The notes beneath the pieces were generated by a model. It saw only the letters and a program-made list of their open reading frames with translations, was not told the origin of the DNA and did not search any database. Positions 8,711-16,186 of a DNA stretch of 27,815 nt are shown one piece after another. The stretch is from CAWVWD01 sp965662365. GTDB taxonomy: Bacteria; Bacteroidota; Bacteroidia; Chitinophagales; Saprospiraceae. The stretch is from assembly GCA_965662365.1 (NCBI GenBank), contig CBFIHR010000059.1:1-27815 (forward strand), written 5' to 3'. The translations under genes were made by a program, and so were the position numbers. Positions within the stretch are counted from its first letter, which is position 1; each line of letters begins with the position of its first letter.

Positions 8711-8808
8711 GTGGTGAAACACAAAATTGGAAATTATTTAAAATTGTTTTTTGTGTTGATGTGTTGAAATATTGATATTGAAACGTCCACACATCAATAC
8801 TTCACCAC
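8711..8808. promoter_or_regulatory. Nested inverted repeats upstream of the restriction-modification operon
   Basis: The 98-bp region just upstream of the methyltransferase start holds two nested dyads: GTGGTGAA (8711-8718) with TTCACCAC (8801-8808), and TTGATGTGT (8756-8764) with ACACATCAA (8789-8797). It could be an operator or a cruciform-forming control region. I could not find an exact TAnnTTTG box on the operon strand. Confidence 0.45.
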
Positions 8809-8867
8809 AAAACGATTTCAGAGAAATTCCTATATTTCACTTTATGATGGAACTCTTCAAAGAACCT

Positions 8868-8916
8868 AAAAAATTAGTGCTTAGTAATTCGTTCACACCA
8901 ATCACTAAGCACTAAT
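8868..8916 (-). terminator. Rho-independent terminator of purF
   Basis: Perfect 13-bp arms lie at 8873-8885 and 8904-8916 (ATTAGTGCTTAGT and its complement), with an 18-nt loop. On the minus strand the stem is followed by TTTTTT (8873-8868). It begins 4 bp beyond the purF stop. Confidence 0.9.
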
Positions 8917-8919
8917 CAA

Positions 8920-10815
8920 CTACCAGTAAGCACGCACGTCCTTACCTTCCATATAATTTATAAAAGCTCGATTAACAACTTTGTGACCGCCTTTTGTCGG
9001 ATAATTTCCGGTAAAATACCAGTCGCCTTTATGATTTGGACAAGCATCGTGTAACCCTTCAATTGTTTGATAAATGATTTCTACCTCACATTCAACACCT
9101 TCAGGTTTGACAATCTCAGCGATTTTTGCCGAAAGTTCCTTTTGTGAAAAAACGTCGTATAAAGATGCAACTTCGTTGAAGATTTCGCCCTTTGTTAATA
9201 ATTGTTCCTTACTTCTATCGTAAGCCTGCTCCAAAAGATAAGTTTTCCCAGCATCTTCTAACAAAGCAACTAATGCCCGAAACGCCACAAAATTTTTCAT
9301 TTTTGACATATCAATTCCGTAACAATCTGGGTAGCGAATTTGTGGAGCAGACGAGACAATGATAATTTTTTTCGGTTCTAAGCGAGCCACCATTTTTATC
9401 AAATTCTCTTTCAACGTCGTACCTCGAACGATAGAATCATCCATTAATACCAACGTATCAACCCCTTTATTAATCACGCCATAAGTAATATCGTAAGCCC
9501 CGGCAACCAACTGATTACGAGAAGCATCATCAGCGATAAACGTTCTTAATTTTGCATCTTTTGTAATCATTTTTTCTACACGAGGTCTCATTTTCATCAC
9601 CTTCATGCGAGTTTCCTCATCCGCATCGGGTCCTAATTCCATCAACCGCTTGAGTTTGACTTCATCTAAGCGATCGTTAATCCCTTCGACTAATCCATAA
9701 AATGAACCCTCTGCCGTATTCGGAACAAAAGAAAATACTGTATTTTTTAAATCATATTCGATAGCATTCAAGACCGCTCCCGATAGATTGACCCCCAACT
9801 GTTTGCGTTCATTATAAATTTCTGCATCATTCCAACGAGAGAAATAAATTCGTTCAAATGAACATGGTTTTTTTGGTAAGGCTTCTTTGTATTGTTCTAC
9901 CGTTACTTCACCATGCGCTTTAATAATCACCGCATGAGCCGGAGGAATTTCATGGACATTTTCCACCGCTACATTAAATGCCGTTTGAATTGCAGGTCGC
10001 TCAGAAGCTATGACCACCACTTCATCATCTTGATAATAATAAGCCGGACGAATCCCCGCTGCATCACGCATTGCGAAAGCGTCACCGTGTCCCATCAATC
10101 CACACATCACATAACCACCATCAAACTTTTTCGTTGCTTTTCGTAAAATACGCCCCACATCAAGATTACGAATGATTTTTTTCGTAATTTTCTTATGGTT
10201 TTTCTTGTGATCCCCTTTGTGCCAATTGAATAATCGCTGTACTTCATCATCTAAAAAGTGCCCAATACGTTCTAAAACAGTGACCGTATCAGAAACCTCC
10301 TTCGGGTGCTGTCCTAACTCCACCAAATGCCCAAATAACTCATCGACATTCGTTAAGTTAAAGTTTCCGGCTAACAACAAGTTTCTTGTTTTCCAGTTGT
10401 TTTGACGAAATACCGGATGACAAACCTCCTCTGAGTTGCGACCATGTGTACCATAACGCAAATGTCCCAAGAGGACTTCGCCCATATACGGCAGGTTCTC
10501 TTTGAGCCACTTCGTATCCTCTAATTGTTCAGGTGTCAAGTCCTGATAATAATCATAAATTTGTGTAAAAACGTCTTTGACAGGGTCCGTAGCAATACTT
10601 CTTTTGCGACTAACATAACGACTTCCAGGAGCAGTATTCAATTTTATCGTAGCGATACCAGCACCATCTTGTCCACGATTTTTAAGTTTTTGCATCATGA
10701 TGTGCATCTTATTCACACCGTATAACGCCGTACCATATTTTTCTTGATAATACTTTAATGGTTTTAATAATCGAACCATTGCGACTCCGCATTCATGCTT
10801 AATGACTTCGCTCAT
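8920..10815 (-). CDS. purF: Amidophosphoribosyltransferase (large Bacteroidota type)
   Basis: This protein catalyses the first step of de novo purine synthesis, PRPP + glutamine to phosphoribosylamine, in the cytosol. The 631-aa length matches the extended PurF paralogue common in Bacteroidota rather than the ~500-aa enterobacterial form. The N-terminal class II glutaminase starts at HECGVAMVRLLKP; the nucleophile is Cys9, so removal of eight residues would be needed to expose it. RGQDGAG and GHLRYGTHG are glutaminase motifs. The phosphoribosyltransferase PRPP loop reads LVLMDDSIVRGTTLK near residues 460-473. ATG 10815 is the start. The upstream region has a promoter box and an attenuator-like leader, and a strong terminator follows the gene. 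Confidence 0.93.
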   Translation of the reverse strand: MSEVIKHECGVAMVRLLKPLKYYQEKYGTALYGVNKMHIMMQKLKNRGQDGAGIATIKLNTAPGSRYVSRKRSIATDPVKDVFTQIYDYYQDLTPEQLEDTKWLKENLPYMGEVLLGHLRYGTHGRNSEEVCHPVFRQNNWKTRNLLLAGNFNLTNVDELFGHLVELGQHPKEVSDTVTVLERIGHFLDDEVQRLFNWHKGDHKKNHKKITKKIIRNLDVGRILRKATKKFDGGYVMCGLMGHGDAFAMRDAAGIRPAYYYQDDEVVVIASERPAIQTAFNVAVENVHEIPPAHAVIIKAHGEVTVEQYKEALPKKPCSFERIYFSRWNDAEIYNERKQLGVNLSGAVLNAIEYDLKNTVFSFVPNTAEGSFYGLVEGINDRLDEVKLKRLMELGPDADEETRMKVMKMRPRVEKMITKDAKLRTFIADDASRNQLVAGAYDITYGVINKGVDTLVLMDDSIVRGTTLKENLIKMVARLEPKKIIIVSSAPQIRYPDCYGIDMSKMKNFVAFRALVALLEDAGKTYLLEQAYDRSKEQLLTKGEIFNEVASLYDVFSQKELSAKIAEIVKPEGVECEVEIIYQTIEGLHDACPNHKGDWYFTGNYPTKGGHKVVNRAFINYMEGKDVRAYW

Positions 10816-10843
10816 CGTTATTGAAAAAGTGACTTCATATATA

Positions 10844-10856
10844 ATTGATAATCAAT
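10844..10856. repeat. 13-bp palindrome ATTGATAATCAAT in the purF leader
   Basis: ATTGAT-A-ATCAAT is a perfect dyad 29 bp upstream of the purF ATG. It could be an operator or a small hairpin near the translation start; no binding protein can be named. Confidence 0.5.
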
Positions 10857-10891
10857 AATATAGGAAGTTGATTGAATTTAAAAGTTATTTG

Positions 10892-10957
10892 AAAAAATCA
10901 AAAGGTGATACTTATCTTTTTAAATCGTATCACCTTCTCCTTATTTTGGATAAGTAT
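10892..10957 (-). promoter_or_regulatory. Attenuator-like leader structure of purF
   Basis: On the minus strand AAGGTGATAC (10936-10927) pairs with GTATCACCTT (10911-10902) as a 10-bp stem, followed by TTGATTTTTT: an intrinsic terminator placed inside the purF leader. Upstream, ATACTTATC (10957-10949) is the exact complement of GATAAGTAT (10916-10908), which overlaps the terminator's 3' arm, so the two stems exclude each other. This is the layout of a transcription attenuator. A similar hairpin acts as an ordinary terminator at 20411-20449, so it may instead end a short transcript. Confidence 0.55.
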
Positions 10958-10965
10958 TTAAACAT
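10930..10965 (-). CDS. Possible 11-aa leader peptide in the purF attenuator
   Basis: ATG at 10965 opens an 11-codon ORF, MFKYLSKIRRR, whose codons include the antiterminator segment. It ends in AGG AGA AGG and a TGA that lies within the 5' arm of the terminator stem. Translation could therefore influence which stem forms. There is no strong ribosome binding site and no obvious link between Arg codons and purine supply, so this is tentative. Confidence 0.25.
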   Translation of the reverse strand: MFKYLSKIRRR

Positions 10966-11353
10966 TCCGTTCGTAACTTATGGTAAAGTTTTTTATTAAA
11001 AATAATCTACTTTAGGGTGCAAAGATAAAATTTTTAATAGTTGATGTATTACAAATTTTGTCATATTTTACAGAAATGTCACTTAGGTCACATACACCAA
11101 AATCTTAAAATTTGACATCCTCACTATCAGATCTTACAAATATAATTTTGTAACTTTATTATTCGATTGTTAGTGATTAACAACAAATCGAAAATAGTAT
11201 GACTATTCAAAATATAAAAAGGGGCTTTGAAAAATTTGTTATATAAAGTATATTTCAGATAATGGCTTGAATAAATTACGCCACCGTTGGCAGTCAACAT
11301 TTTCTTTGAGCTTCCACAAAATTTTTCAAAAAACCAATAAAAATATAGCAGTT
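10966..11353. other. Intergenic region between divergent purF and the small membrane-protein gene
   Basis: The stretch holds the purF -7 box and, on the plus strand, a weaker promoter candidate (TTTG at 11226-11229, 19 nt, then TATATTTC at 11249-11256, one base off consensus). Otherwise it is AT-rich with no gene that I can support. Confidence 0.5.
11020..11027 (-). promoter_or_regulatory. Promoter -7 box (TATCTTTG) for purF
   Basis: On the minus strand TATCTTTGCA fits the Bacteroidota -7 consensus exactly. A TTG lies 24 nt upstream (11052-11054), slightly further than usual. Transcription would start near 11013, giving a ~200-nt leader that contains the attenuator-like structure. Confidence 0.6.
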
Positions 11354-11665
11354 ATGATTTCAAGAATGTTCAAAACTATCGGCAATCAGCGTTATGAATA
11401 TAAACCTCGCTACTACGATCCCGACAAAGAAGCATTGCAAGAACGCATCAGATTGAGAGAACGAGTGAAAGCAGGGGATAAAGATGCGATTAAGCAATCC
11501 ATGCGTCAATCTATGCGTCGTCAACGAGATAAAAAGGAAACTTCTGACTATATCGCTAAGTCAAATGTAACGATTTTAGTCGTCTTCACGGCTTTATTGT
11601 TAATCGCCGTTTTGGCGTTAAATACATACTTACCAGAGTTTTTAGAAGTTGTGTTAGGTCAATAA
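11354..11665 (+). CDS. Small single-pass membrane protein of unknown function
   Basis: This is a ~103-aa protein. The N-terminal half is highly charged and basic (FKTIGNQRYEYKPRYYDPDKEALQERIRLRERV and a QSMRQSMRRQRDKK segment, probably helical). One hydrophobic segment follows, roughly residues 73-94 (VTILVVFTALLLIAVLALNTYL), giving a basic cytosolic side and a short external tail. I prefer ATG 11354 (or ATG 11366, MFKTIGN) to the longer frame starting with TTG at 11267, because the extra N-terminal residues look non-coding. I recognise no named domain. It is monocistronic, with a strong terminator directly after the stop. Confidence 0.7.
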   Translation: MISRMFKTIGNQRYEYKPRYYDPDKEALQERIRLRERVKAGDKDAIKQSMRQSMRRQRDKKETSDYIAKSNVTILVVFTALLLIAVLALNTYLPEFLEVVLGQ

Positions 11666-11668
11666 ACG

Positions 11669-11701
11669 AAAAAGAAGGCACTTTTGAAGTGCCTTCTTTT
11701 T
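11669..11701. terminator. Bidirectional Rho-independent terminator
   Basis: AAAAAGAAGGCACTT (11669-11683) and its perfect complement (11687-11701) form a 15-bp stem with a 3-nt loop. A-tract and T-tract flank it, so it can terminate both the membrane-protein gene (+) and the pseudouridine synthase gene (-). Confidence 0.93.
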
Positions 11702-11781
11702 ACCGACATTTATAAATTGACGGAAGTTTAACAGCCGCTTAATCACGCTGTATTTCATTCTGTTTTTTGAAACTCAAAAAG

Positions 11782-13467
11782 TTAAAAATCCGCCTGAATC
11801 TCTACTTCCATTATTTTCCGACTTACAGGGTGCATAAACGAAATCCATTCCGCATGTAAATGCAACCGATTTGCTTTTTTACCATACAAATCATCGCCGA
11901 TAATCGGCAAATTCAACCCTTTCGGATGAGCCGCATGAACTCGTAATTGATGCGTTCGACCAGTAATTGGGAAAAAGTGAATCCGAGTTTTGCCCACCGA
12001 GGTTTTAGCGCAAGTTTTTCGCTCGATAACTTTCCATTTTGTGACCGCTTTTTTGCCATGTTCATAGCAAACTAATTGACGAGGTCTATCATTCAAATCA
12101 ACACGCAACGGCAAATCAATAATGCCTTCGTCCGCTTCTACAATCCCATCTAAAACCGCTACATAACGCTTTTTAACTCTTCGCTTAATAAATTGTTGCT
12201 GCAAAAAAGCATGAACTTCTTTCGTTTTTGCAATCAACATCAAGCCCGAAGTTGACATATCTAAACGATGAACCGTCATCGGTCCGGTAGCGTTCGGATA
12301 TTTTAATTGCATTCTAAACTGTACCGAATCTTCTATATTTTTGCCAGGAACAGACAAAAATTCCGCAGGTTTATTCACAATCAATAGCACTTCATCTTCA
12401 TAAACCGTTTTAATTTTTTGACCAAAAGCCGTATTTACCAACATCGGATTATCGTCAATTTTCATACCTTTCAACATGTGTCCCAAAATCGGTTTACACT
12501 TGCCACGACAGGCAGGATAAAAATTGCCATGTTGACGAATTTCCATATTTGGGGCTTTTCCCCACCAAAACTCTGCCATCACGATCGGCTTCAAATCATG
12601 CAAAAACGCATACTGCAACAATTTAGGAGCAGCACATTCCCCCGCACCTGCTATCAACGTATTGCCTTCAAAAATTTCAGATAAACTTTTAGATTCACCA
12701 TCTTTATTTAAAAAAGTATAATTATCAAATAGGCGTTGCTGCAAAGCGGCCGACTTATTTTTACGAATAGTTTTTAGTTCGTTGATTTCGTCAAGATACT
12801 GTTTGACCTTCGTTTCAGCGGCTTCAATGCGATATTTCCAGTACTTGGTCATATCTTTTATCAAAAAATTGCTTTTGATACTTTGCTGTCGTAATGCTTC
12901 ATTGAGTGCATTAAATTCTTCTTCAGACAGTTTTAACTTAGCAGCTTCTCGTTGTGCTTTTCTCTCCTTCTTTTGGGCTTTCGCCAATACCTTAGCGGCA
13001 GCTAATTCTTGATTTGCGGCTGATTTTATGGTTTTTAGTTCCGCTTTGGCTTTTATGAATTCGGGTGCATTTTCCAACGCTTCAATTTGTCGATTCATAG
13101 GATTTAGCACTTTCATACCTTCATTAAAAAAGCTATTCTCGGTCAACATATCAAATACTGGCGGCACGAATCTTTTATGATGATTGCTTTCTGCTAATTT
13201 GCCTGAAAAGGCAGACAAATAACCAACTTCCCCGGCAGTATTTTGCACGACCAAAACGCCAAACATCTTCCCAATCACCAAACCATCTTTTGACGCATCA
13301 ATTCCAAAATTATGGTCAAAATCCGTCTGAGTCCGCAGATATTCCTGCAACTCTTCCGCTGCTAAAACAGCTAACGGATGCGGTTCGTAATAAAACGGAA
13401 AGGTGAATTTTTCAGGCAGTGAAAAATCCGTAATCGAAGCCTTAAAATGTGTAAAATGGTTGCTCAT
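11782..13467 (-). CDS. RluA-family pseudouridine synthase with long N-terminal extension
   Basis: The protein is ~561 aa. The C-terminal ~220 residues are an RluA-type RNA pseudouridine synthase: VHRLDMSTSGLML contains the catalytic Asp, and PITGRTHQLRVH is the second signature. The N-terminal ~340 residues include an Ala/Lys/Glu-rich coiled coil (about 125-240) and a conserved-looking block with cysteines, GAGECAAPKLLQYAF and FYPACRGKCKPILGH; this long architecture is known for a subset of RluA proteins. The RNA target is unknown. ATG 13467 is chosen; the frame runs on to a TTG at 13479. Just before PITGRTHQLR, at KTCAKTSVGKTR, the protein has a ~8-residue insertion encoded by a diverged copy of the mini-repeat described elsewhere. 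A -7 box (TACTTTTG) lies 27 bp upstream. Confidence 0.88.
   Translation of the reverse strand: MSNHFTHFKASITDFSLPEKFTFPFYYEPHPLAVLAAEELQEYLRTQTDFDHNFGIDASKDGLVIGKMFGVLVVQNTAGEVGYLSAFSGKLAESNHHKRFVPPVFDMLTENSFFNEGMKVLNPMNRQIEALENAPEFIKAKAELKTIKSAANQELAAAKVLAKAQKKERKAQREAAKLKLSEEEFNALNEALRQQSIKSNFLIKDMTKYWKYRIEAAETKVKQYLDEINELKTIRKNKSAALQQRLFDNYTFLNKDGESKSLSEIFEGNTLIAGAGECAAPKLLQYAFLHDLKPIVMAEFWWGKAPNMEIRQHGNFYPACRGKCKPILGHMLKGMKIDDNPMLVNTAFGQKIKTVYEDEVLLIVNKPAEFLSVPGKNIEDSVQFRMQLKYPNATGPMTVHRLDMSTSGLMLIAKTKEVHAFLQQQFIKRRVKKRYVAVLDGIVEADEGIIDLPLRVDLNDRPRQLVCYEHGKKAVTKWKVIERKTCAKTSVGKTRIHFFPITGRTHQLRVHAAHPKGLNLPIIGDDLYGKKANRLHLHAEWISFMHPVSRKIMEVEIQADF
11993..12015 (-). repeat. Diverged copy of the coding mini-repeat in the RluA gene
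   Basis: The first 13 bases, CCCACCGAGGTTT (11993-12005), match the reverse complement of the copy at 21509-21531 exactly; beyond that the match decays, to about 19 of 23 overall. It is read on the gene's sense strand as part of KTCAKTSVGK. Confidence 0.5.
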
Positions 13468-13493
13468 ACAATCGTCCAAATATTATTGAAATG

Positions 13494-13501
13494 CAAAAGT
13501 A
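13494..13501 (-). promoter_or_regulatory. Promoter -7 box (TACTTTTG) for the RluA-type gene
   Basis: On the minus strand TACTTTTGCA matches TAnnTTTG. Transcription would start about 20 nt before ATG 13467, which supports that start. No clear -33 TTG was found. Confidence 0.5.
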
Positions 13502-13857
13502 CAATTGTTGAGAGGGAAATCGAAATTTAGGATAAACCAACGTCCGCTAAGCCTTGAAAAGCTTTCGATAAAATCTAAGATAATTTACAATTAAAAAATG
13601 GGCGTTCACTGATTTGTCGTACTTCGAGCTAAAATAATACCCTAAAAAACACATCAAAATAAGGCTTCTATTTTTGATTTTAATCTAAAAATATTGAGTA
13701 ATCCTGACTTAATTATTTTTTCATATCTTATACCTTGTGAAATTTTGTTGAAGTCCTTTTGTATATGTTGCTTTTTATAATAATATTTGAGTCTATCACT
13801 TTTGTTTAGGACTTTTGTAAAACAAGACAGATAGTAATTATTACGAATTAAATTATC
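13502..13857. other. Intergenic region, nothing recognised
   Basis: About 355 bp between the divergent RluA-type and aroB genes. It is AT-rich, and I saw no ORF, structured RNA or exact TAnnTTTG box on the plus strand. The aroB promoter must lie here but is not evident. Confidence 0.5.
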
Positions 13858-14922
13858 ATGGAAATTATAGAATTAAACGATTATAAGATTTACGTTGGAA
13901 AAAATATATGGAATACACTCAAACAACGTGTGAAACCCTACCCGAAGATATTAGTAATCGTCGATGAAAATACGGAACGAGATTGTTTGCCAATTTTAAA
14001 AAAGAAACTAAAGGGAATTGAACTTGAAACAATTTTAATTCCTTCGGGCGAGTTGCATAAAAATATTCAAATGTGTCAAAATATTTGGCTACAAATGATG
14101 CAGCATGAAGCGAATCGTAACGCTTTAGTGATTAATTTGGGCGGCGGCGTAATCGGTGATATGGGCGGCTTTTGTGCCTCGACCTTTAAGCGAGGTATGG
14201 ATTTTATTCAAATTCCGACAACATTATTATCACAAGTCGATGCATCAATTGGTGGAAAACTGGGCATTGATTTTCAAAATATTAAAAATAGTATTGGGTT
14301 ATTTGGTAATCCAAAAGCTGTTTTTGTCAATCCTACTTTTTTGAATACTTTGCCAAAGCGAGAAATTAGGAGTGGTTTTGCTGAAGTTATTAAACACGCT
14401 TTAATCGTTGATTTCAAGCAATGGAAACGGTTATCAAAAATCACGGATTTGGATAAAGTCAATTGGTCAAAACGAATCGTTCCGAGTCTAAATATTAAGA
14501 AAAAAGTCGTTGAGGCAGATCCGTTTGAGAAAGGTTGGCGAAAGTCATTGAACTTTGGTCATACTATTGGTCATGCGATCGAAAGTATGTGTTTAGAAAC
14601 TGAAAATCAATTGTTACACGGTGAGGCGATCGCTATCGGTATGATTTGCGAAAGCTATTTGTCACATAAAGTATTAGGATTAAAAAAACGTAACTTATAT
14701 AAAATTGCTAATTTCATTTTAAGTATTTATGGCAAAGTTGATATTTCGTATTTGAATCGAGAAGCCTTGATAAAACTAATGAAACAGGACAAAAAGAACG
14801 ATGCGAATGTGATCAACTTCACACTACTCCACAAAATCGGCAGTGCAGCCGTCAATCAGACGACAAATGAGCAACTCATCACAGAAAGTCTCAACTTCTA
14901 TCAAGATCTTCGTGTTCTGTAA
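13858..14922 (+). CDS. aroB: 3-dehydroquinate synthase
   Basis: This 354-aa enzyme converts DAHP to 3-dehydroquinate, the second step of the shikimate pathway, using NAD and a divalent metal. The NAD-binding block NLGGGVIGDMGGFCAS is followed by FIQIPTTLLSQVDASIGGK, a hallmark of AroB. The metal ligands are the Glu in GFAEVIKH and the two His in FGHTIGHAIES and LLHGEAIAIGM. Length is normal for the family, and ATG 13858 agrees with the expected N-terminus. The next plus-strand gene is thioredoxin, about 120 bp on with its own -7 box, so the two are probably separate units. Confidence 0.95.
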   Translation: MEIIELNDYKIYVGKNIWNTLKQRVKPYPKILVIVDENTERDCLPILKKKLKGIELETILIPSGELHKNIQMCQNIWLQMMQHEANRNALVINLGGGVIGDMGGFCASTFKRGMDFIQIPTTLLSQVDASIGGKLGIDFQNIKNSIGLFGNPKAVFVNPTFLNTLPKREIRSGFAEVIKHALIVDFKQWKRLSKITDLDKVNWSKRIVPSLNIKKKVVEADPFEKGWRKSLNFGHTIGHAIESMCLETENQLLHGEAIAIGMICESYLSHKVLGLKKRNLYKIANFILSIYGKVDISYLNREALIKLMKQDKKNDANVINFTLLHKIGSAAVNQTTNEQLITESLNFYQDLRVL

Positions 14923-14960
14923 GAAACAAGTATGAAATAATCGGTGTTTCGTACAGTTTT

Positions 14961-14968
14961 TAATTTTG
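14961..14968 (+). promoter_or_regulatory. Promoter -7 box (TAATTTTG) for thioredoxin
   Basis: TAATTTTG matches TAnnTTTG and puts the start of transcription near 14975, about 68 nt before ATG 15043. This argues against translation starting at the upstream GTG at 14944. No good -33 TTG was seen. Confidence 0.45.
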
Positions 14969-15042
14969 AATGTACTACAAATCTGGTCACCCGAGAAAGA
15001 CTCACCTGTGACTTTAATACTAATTTAAAAAAACAAAAAATC

Positions 15043-15351
15043 ATGGCAAATTTTAAAGAATTGATAAACTCAGAAAAACCAGTATTGATTGATTTTTATG
15101 CAGACTGGTGTGGTCCTTGTAAAGTTCAAGGTCCAATTTTGGAGCAACTGAAAAATAAAATTGGCGATAGTGCAACAATTGTAAAAATTGATGTGGATAG
15201 AAATCAGCAATTAGCCGGTGCGTTAAGTGTACGTTCTATTCCGACGTTAATGATTTTTCAAAATGGAGAAAAAAAATGGCAAAAAACTGGTGTTGCTTCT
15301 GCTCACGAGTTGGAAACAACTTTGGCAGGATTGAATAAAGCCACAGTTTAA
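15043..15351 (+). CDS. trxA: Thioredoxin
   Basis: This is a 102-aa thioredoxin with the redox motif WCGPC (Cys23 and Cys26), FYADWCGPCKVQGPILEQL, and the cis-proline segment RSIPTLMIFQNGE. It lacks a signal peptide and is cytosolic. It reduces protein disulfides using electrons from thioredoxin reductase. ATG 15043, preceded by an A-rich tract typical of the phylum, gives the normal length; the frame extends to a GTG at 14944, but those 33 residues do not resemble thioredoxin. A terminator follows. The convergent neighbour is a thioredoxin-coupled-type arsenate reductase, so the two products may work together. Confidence 0.93.
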   Translation: MANFKELINSEKPVLIDFYADWCGPCKVQGPILEQLKNKIGDSATIVKIDVDRNQQLAGALSVRSIPTLMIFQNGEKKWQKTGVASAHELETTLAGLNKATV

Positions 15352-15415
15352 TTCAAAAAATATCGAATGATTCGTCGGCACTTATTTTGAAAGTGAAAAC
15401 ATGACGTTTTTTATT

Positions 15416-15457
15416 AAAGACCACAAATTCAATAATCGAATTTGTGGTCTTTTTTTG
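15416..15457 (+). terminator. Rho-independent terminator of thioredoxin
   Basis: AAAGACCACAAATTC (15416-15430) and its perfect complement (15438-15452) form a 15-bp stem with a 7-nt loop, ending in a run of Ts to 15457. It separates thioredoxin from the convergent arsC-like gene. Confidence 0.93.
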
Positions 15458-15499
15458 TTTTTTGATAATTTCCTTTAAAGGCTGAATAGAAAGGTGAAA

Positions 15500-16117
15500 T
15501 TATTGAAAAGCCAATTTTACTTGACTCAAACAAAAGAACATTTCGGCAGCAATCTGTCGGCAACGTTTATCATATTTTGCGGTTTCCCAAACGGTATTAT
15601 CGTACGCTTTTGGATCATCGAATGGTAATGATATCCGAAAATCTGCACCGAAAACAAGCGGACACTTTTCGTCTGCATCTGTACAAACCATAATAGCCGC
15701 AAAGTCTTCAGTAGGATTTGGTTCGCTGTCATATTTTTTTGAAAAAGCTTGATACGGCTGCATGTTATCATTCCATCGAAGCTCATAAATAGGATTTTCA
15801 ACTTCAGTATTTTCGACCGTAATCTGTAATCCTGTGCGTTTCAGGGCAGCCACAGCACGGGGATTGAACGCTGTCGCTTCTGTTCCGCCAGAGTAGGTTT
15901 CTAATTTTGGTAAACCATAATAATCAGCGGCAACGGCTAACCAAACTTGACCTAAATGACTGCGACGGGAGTTGTGCGTACAAATAACGATTGCTTTTGG
16001 CGTTTTTCCTGCCTTGTACTTTTCTTGAAAATAATTGGTCAACTGTAATAAATGTTCTTTACGAACTTCGGAAATTTTATCAAATTCCTTTATAACGGAG
16101 TTTATGTAATATTGCAA
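15500..16117 (-). CDS. Arsenate reductase-like low-molecular-weight phosphatase-fold protein
   Basis: This 205-aa protein contains the LMW-phosphatase P-loop CTHNSRRS (Cys46 to Arg52, CX5R) and a later pair Cys145/Cys152 in VCTDADEKCP. The spacing of seven is the same as Cys82/Cys89 of thioredoxin-coupled ArsC enzymes. The catalytic loop Asp lies in LPFDDPKAYD. Together these match the three-cysteine relay that reduces arsenate to arsenite with thioredoxin, and a thioredoxin gene lies next door in convergent orientation. About 40 N-terminal residues precede the core, as in related Bacteroidota proteins annotated as tyrosine phosphatases, so that role is the alternative. The first usable start is TTG 16117; no ATG precedes the core, and a 9-bp repeat occupies the start region. 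Confidence 0.82.
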   Translation of the reverse strand: MQYYINSVIKEFDKISEVRKEHLLQLTNYFQEKYKAGKTPKAIVICTHNSRRSHLGQVWLAVAADYYGLPKLETYSGGTEATAFNPRAVAALKRTGLQITVENTEVENPIYELRWNDNMQPYQAFSKKYDSEPNPTEDFAAIMVCTDADEKCPLVFGADFRISLPFDDPKAYDNTVWETAKYDKRCRQIAAEMFFCLSQVKLAFQ

Positions 16118-16126
16118 AGTGTTTTT

Positions 16127-16179
16127 AGTTTTAGCAGTTTTAGTAGTTTGGTACGTAAAAACTACACAACTACTAAAAC
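16127..16179 (-). repeat. 9-bp AAAACTNCT array and inverted repeat upstream of the arsC-like gene
   Basis: On the minus strand AAAACTACT, AAAACTGCT and AAAACTAAA lie just before the TTG start. GTTTTAGTAGTT (16137-16148) and its exact complement AACTACTAAAAC (16168-16179) form a 12-bp inverted repeat between the stop of the DUF1015 gene and this array. It is the same repeat unit as at 1793-1832. Confidence 0.7.
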
Positions 16180-16186
16180 AAAATTA

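Noticed and set aside
10930..10965. Arginine-sensing reading of the leader peptide's final codons
   Set aside because: Three Arg codons have no clear logic for purine control; only the structural exclusivity is kept as a claim.
14944..15042. N-terminal extension of thioredoxin from GTG 14944
   Set aside because: The 33 residues do not fit thioredoxin, and a -7 box at 14961 lies inside the extension.
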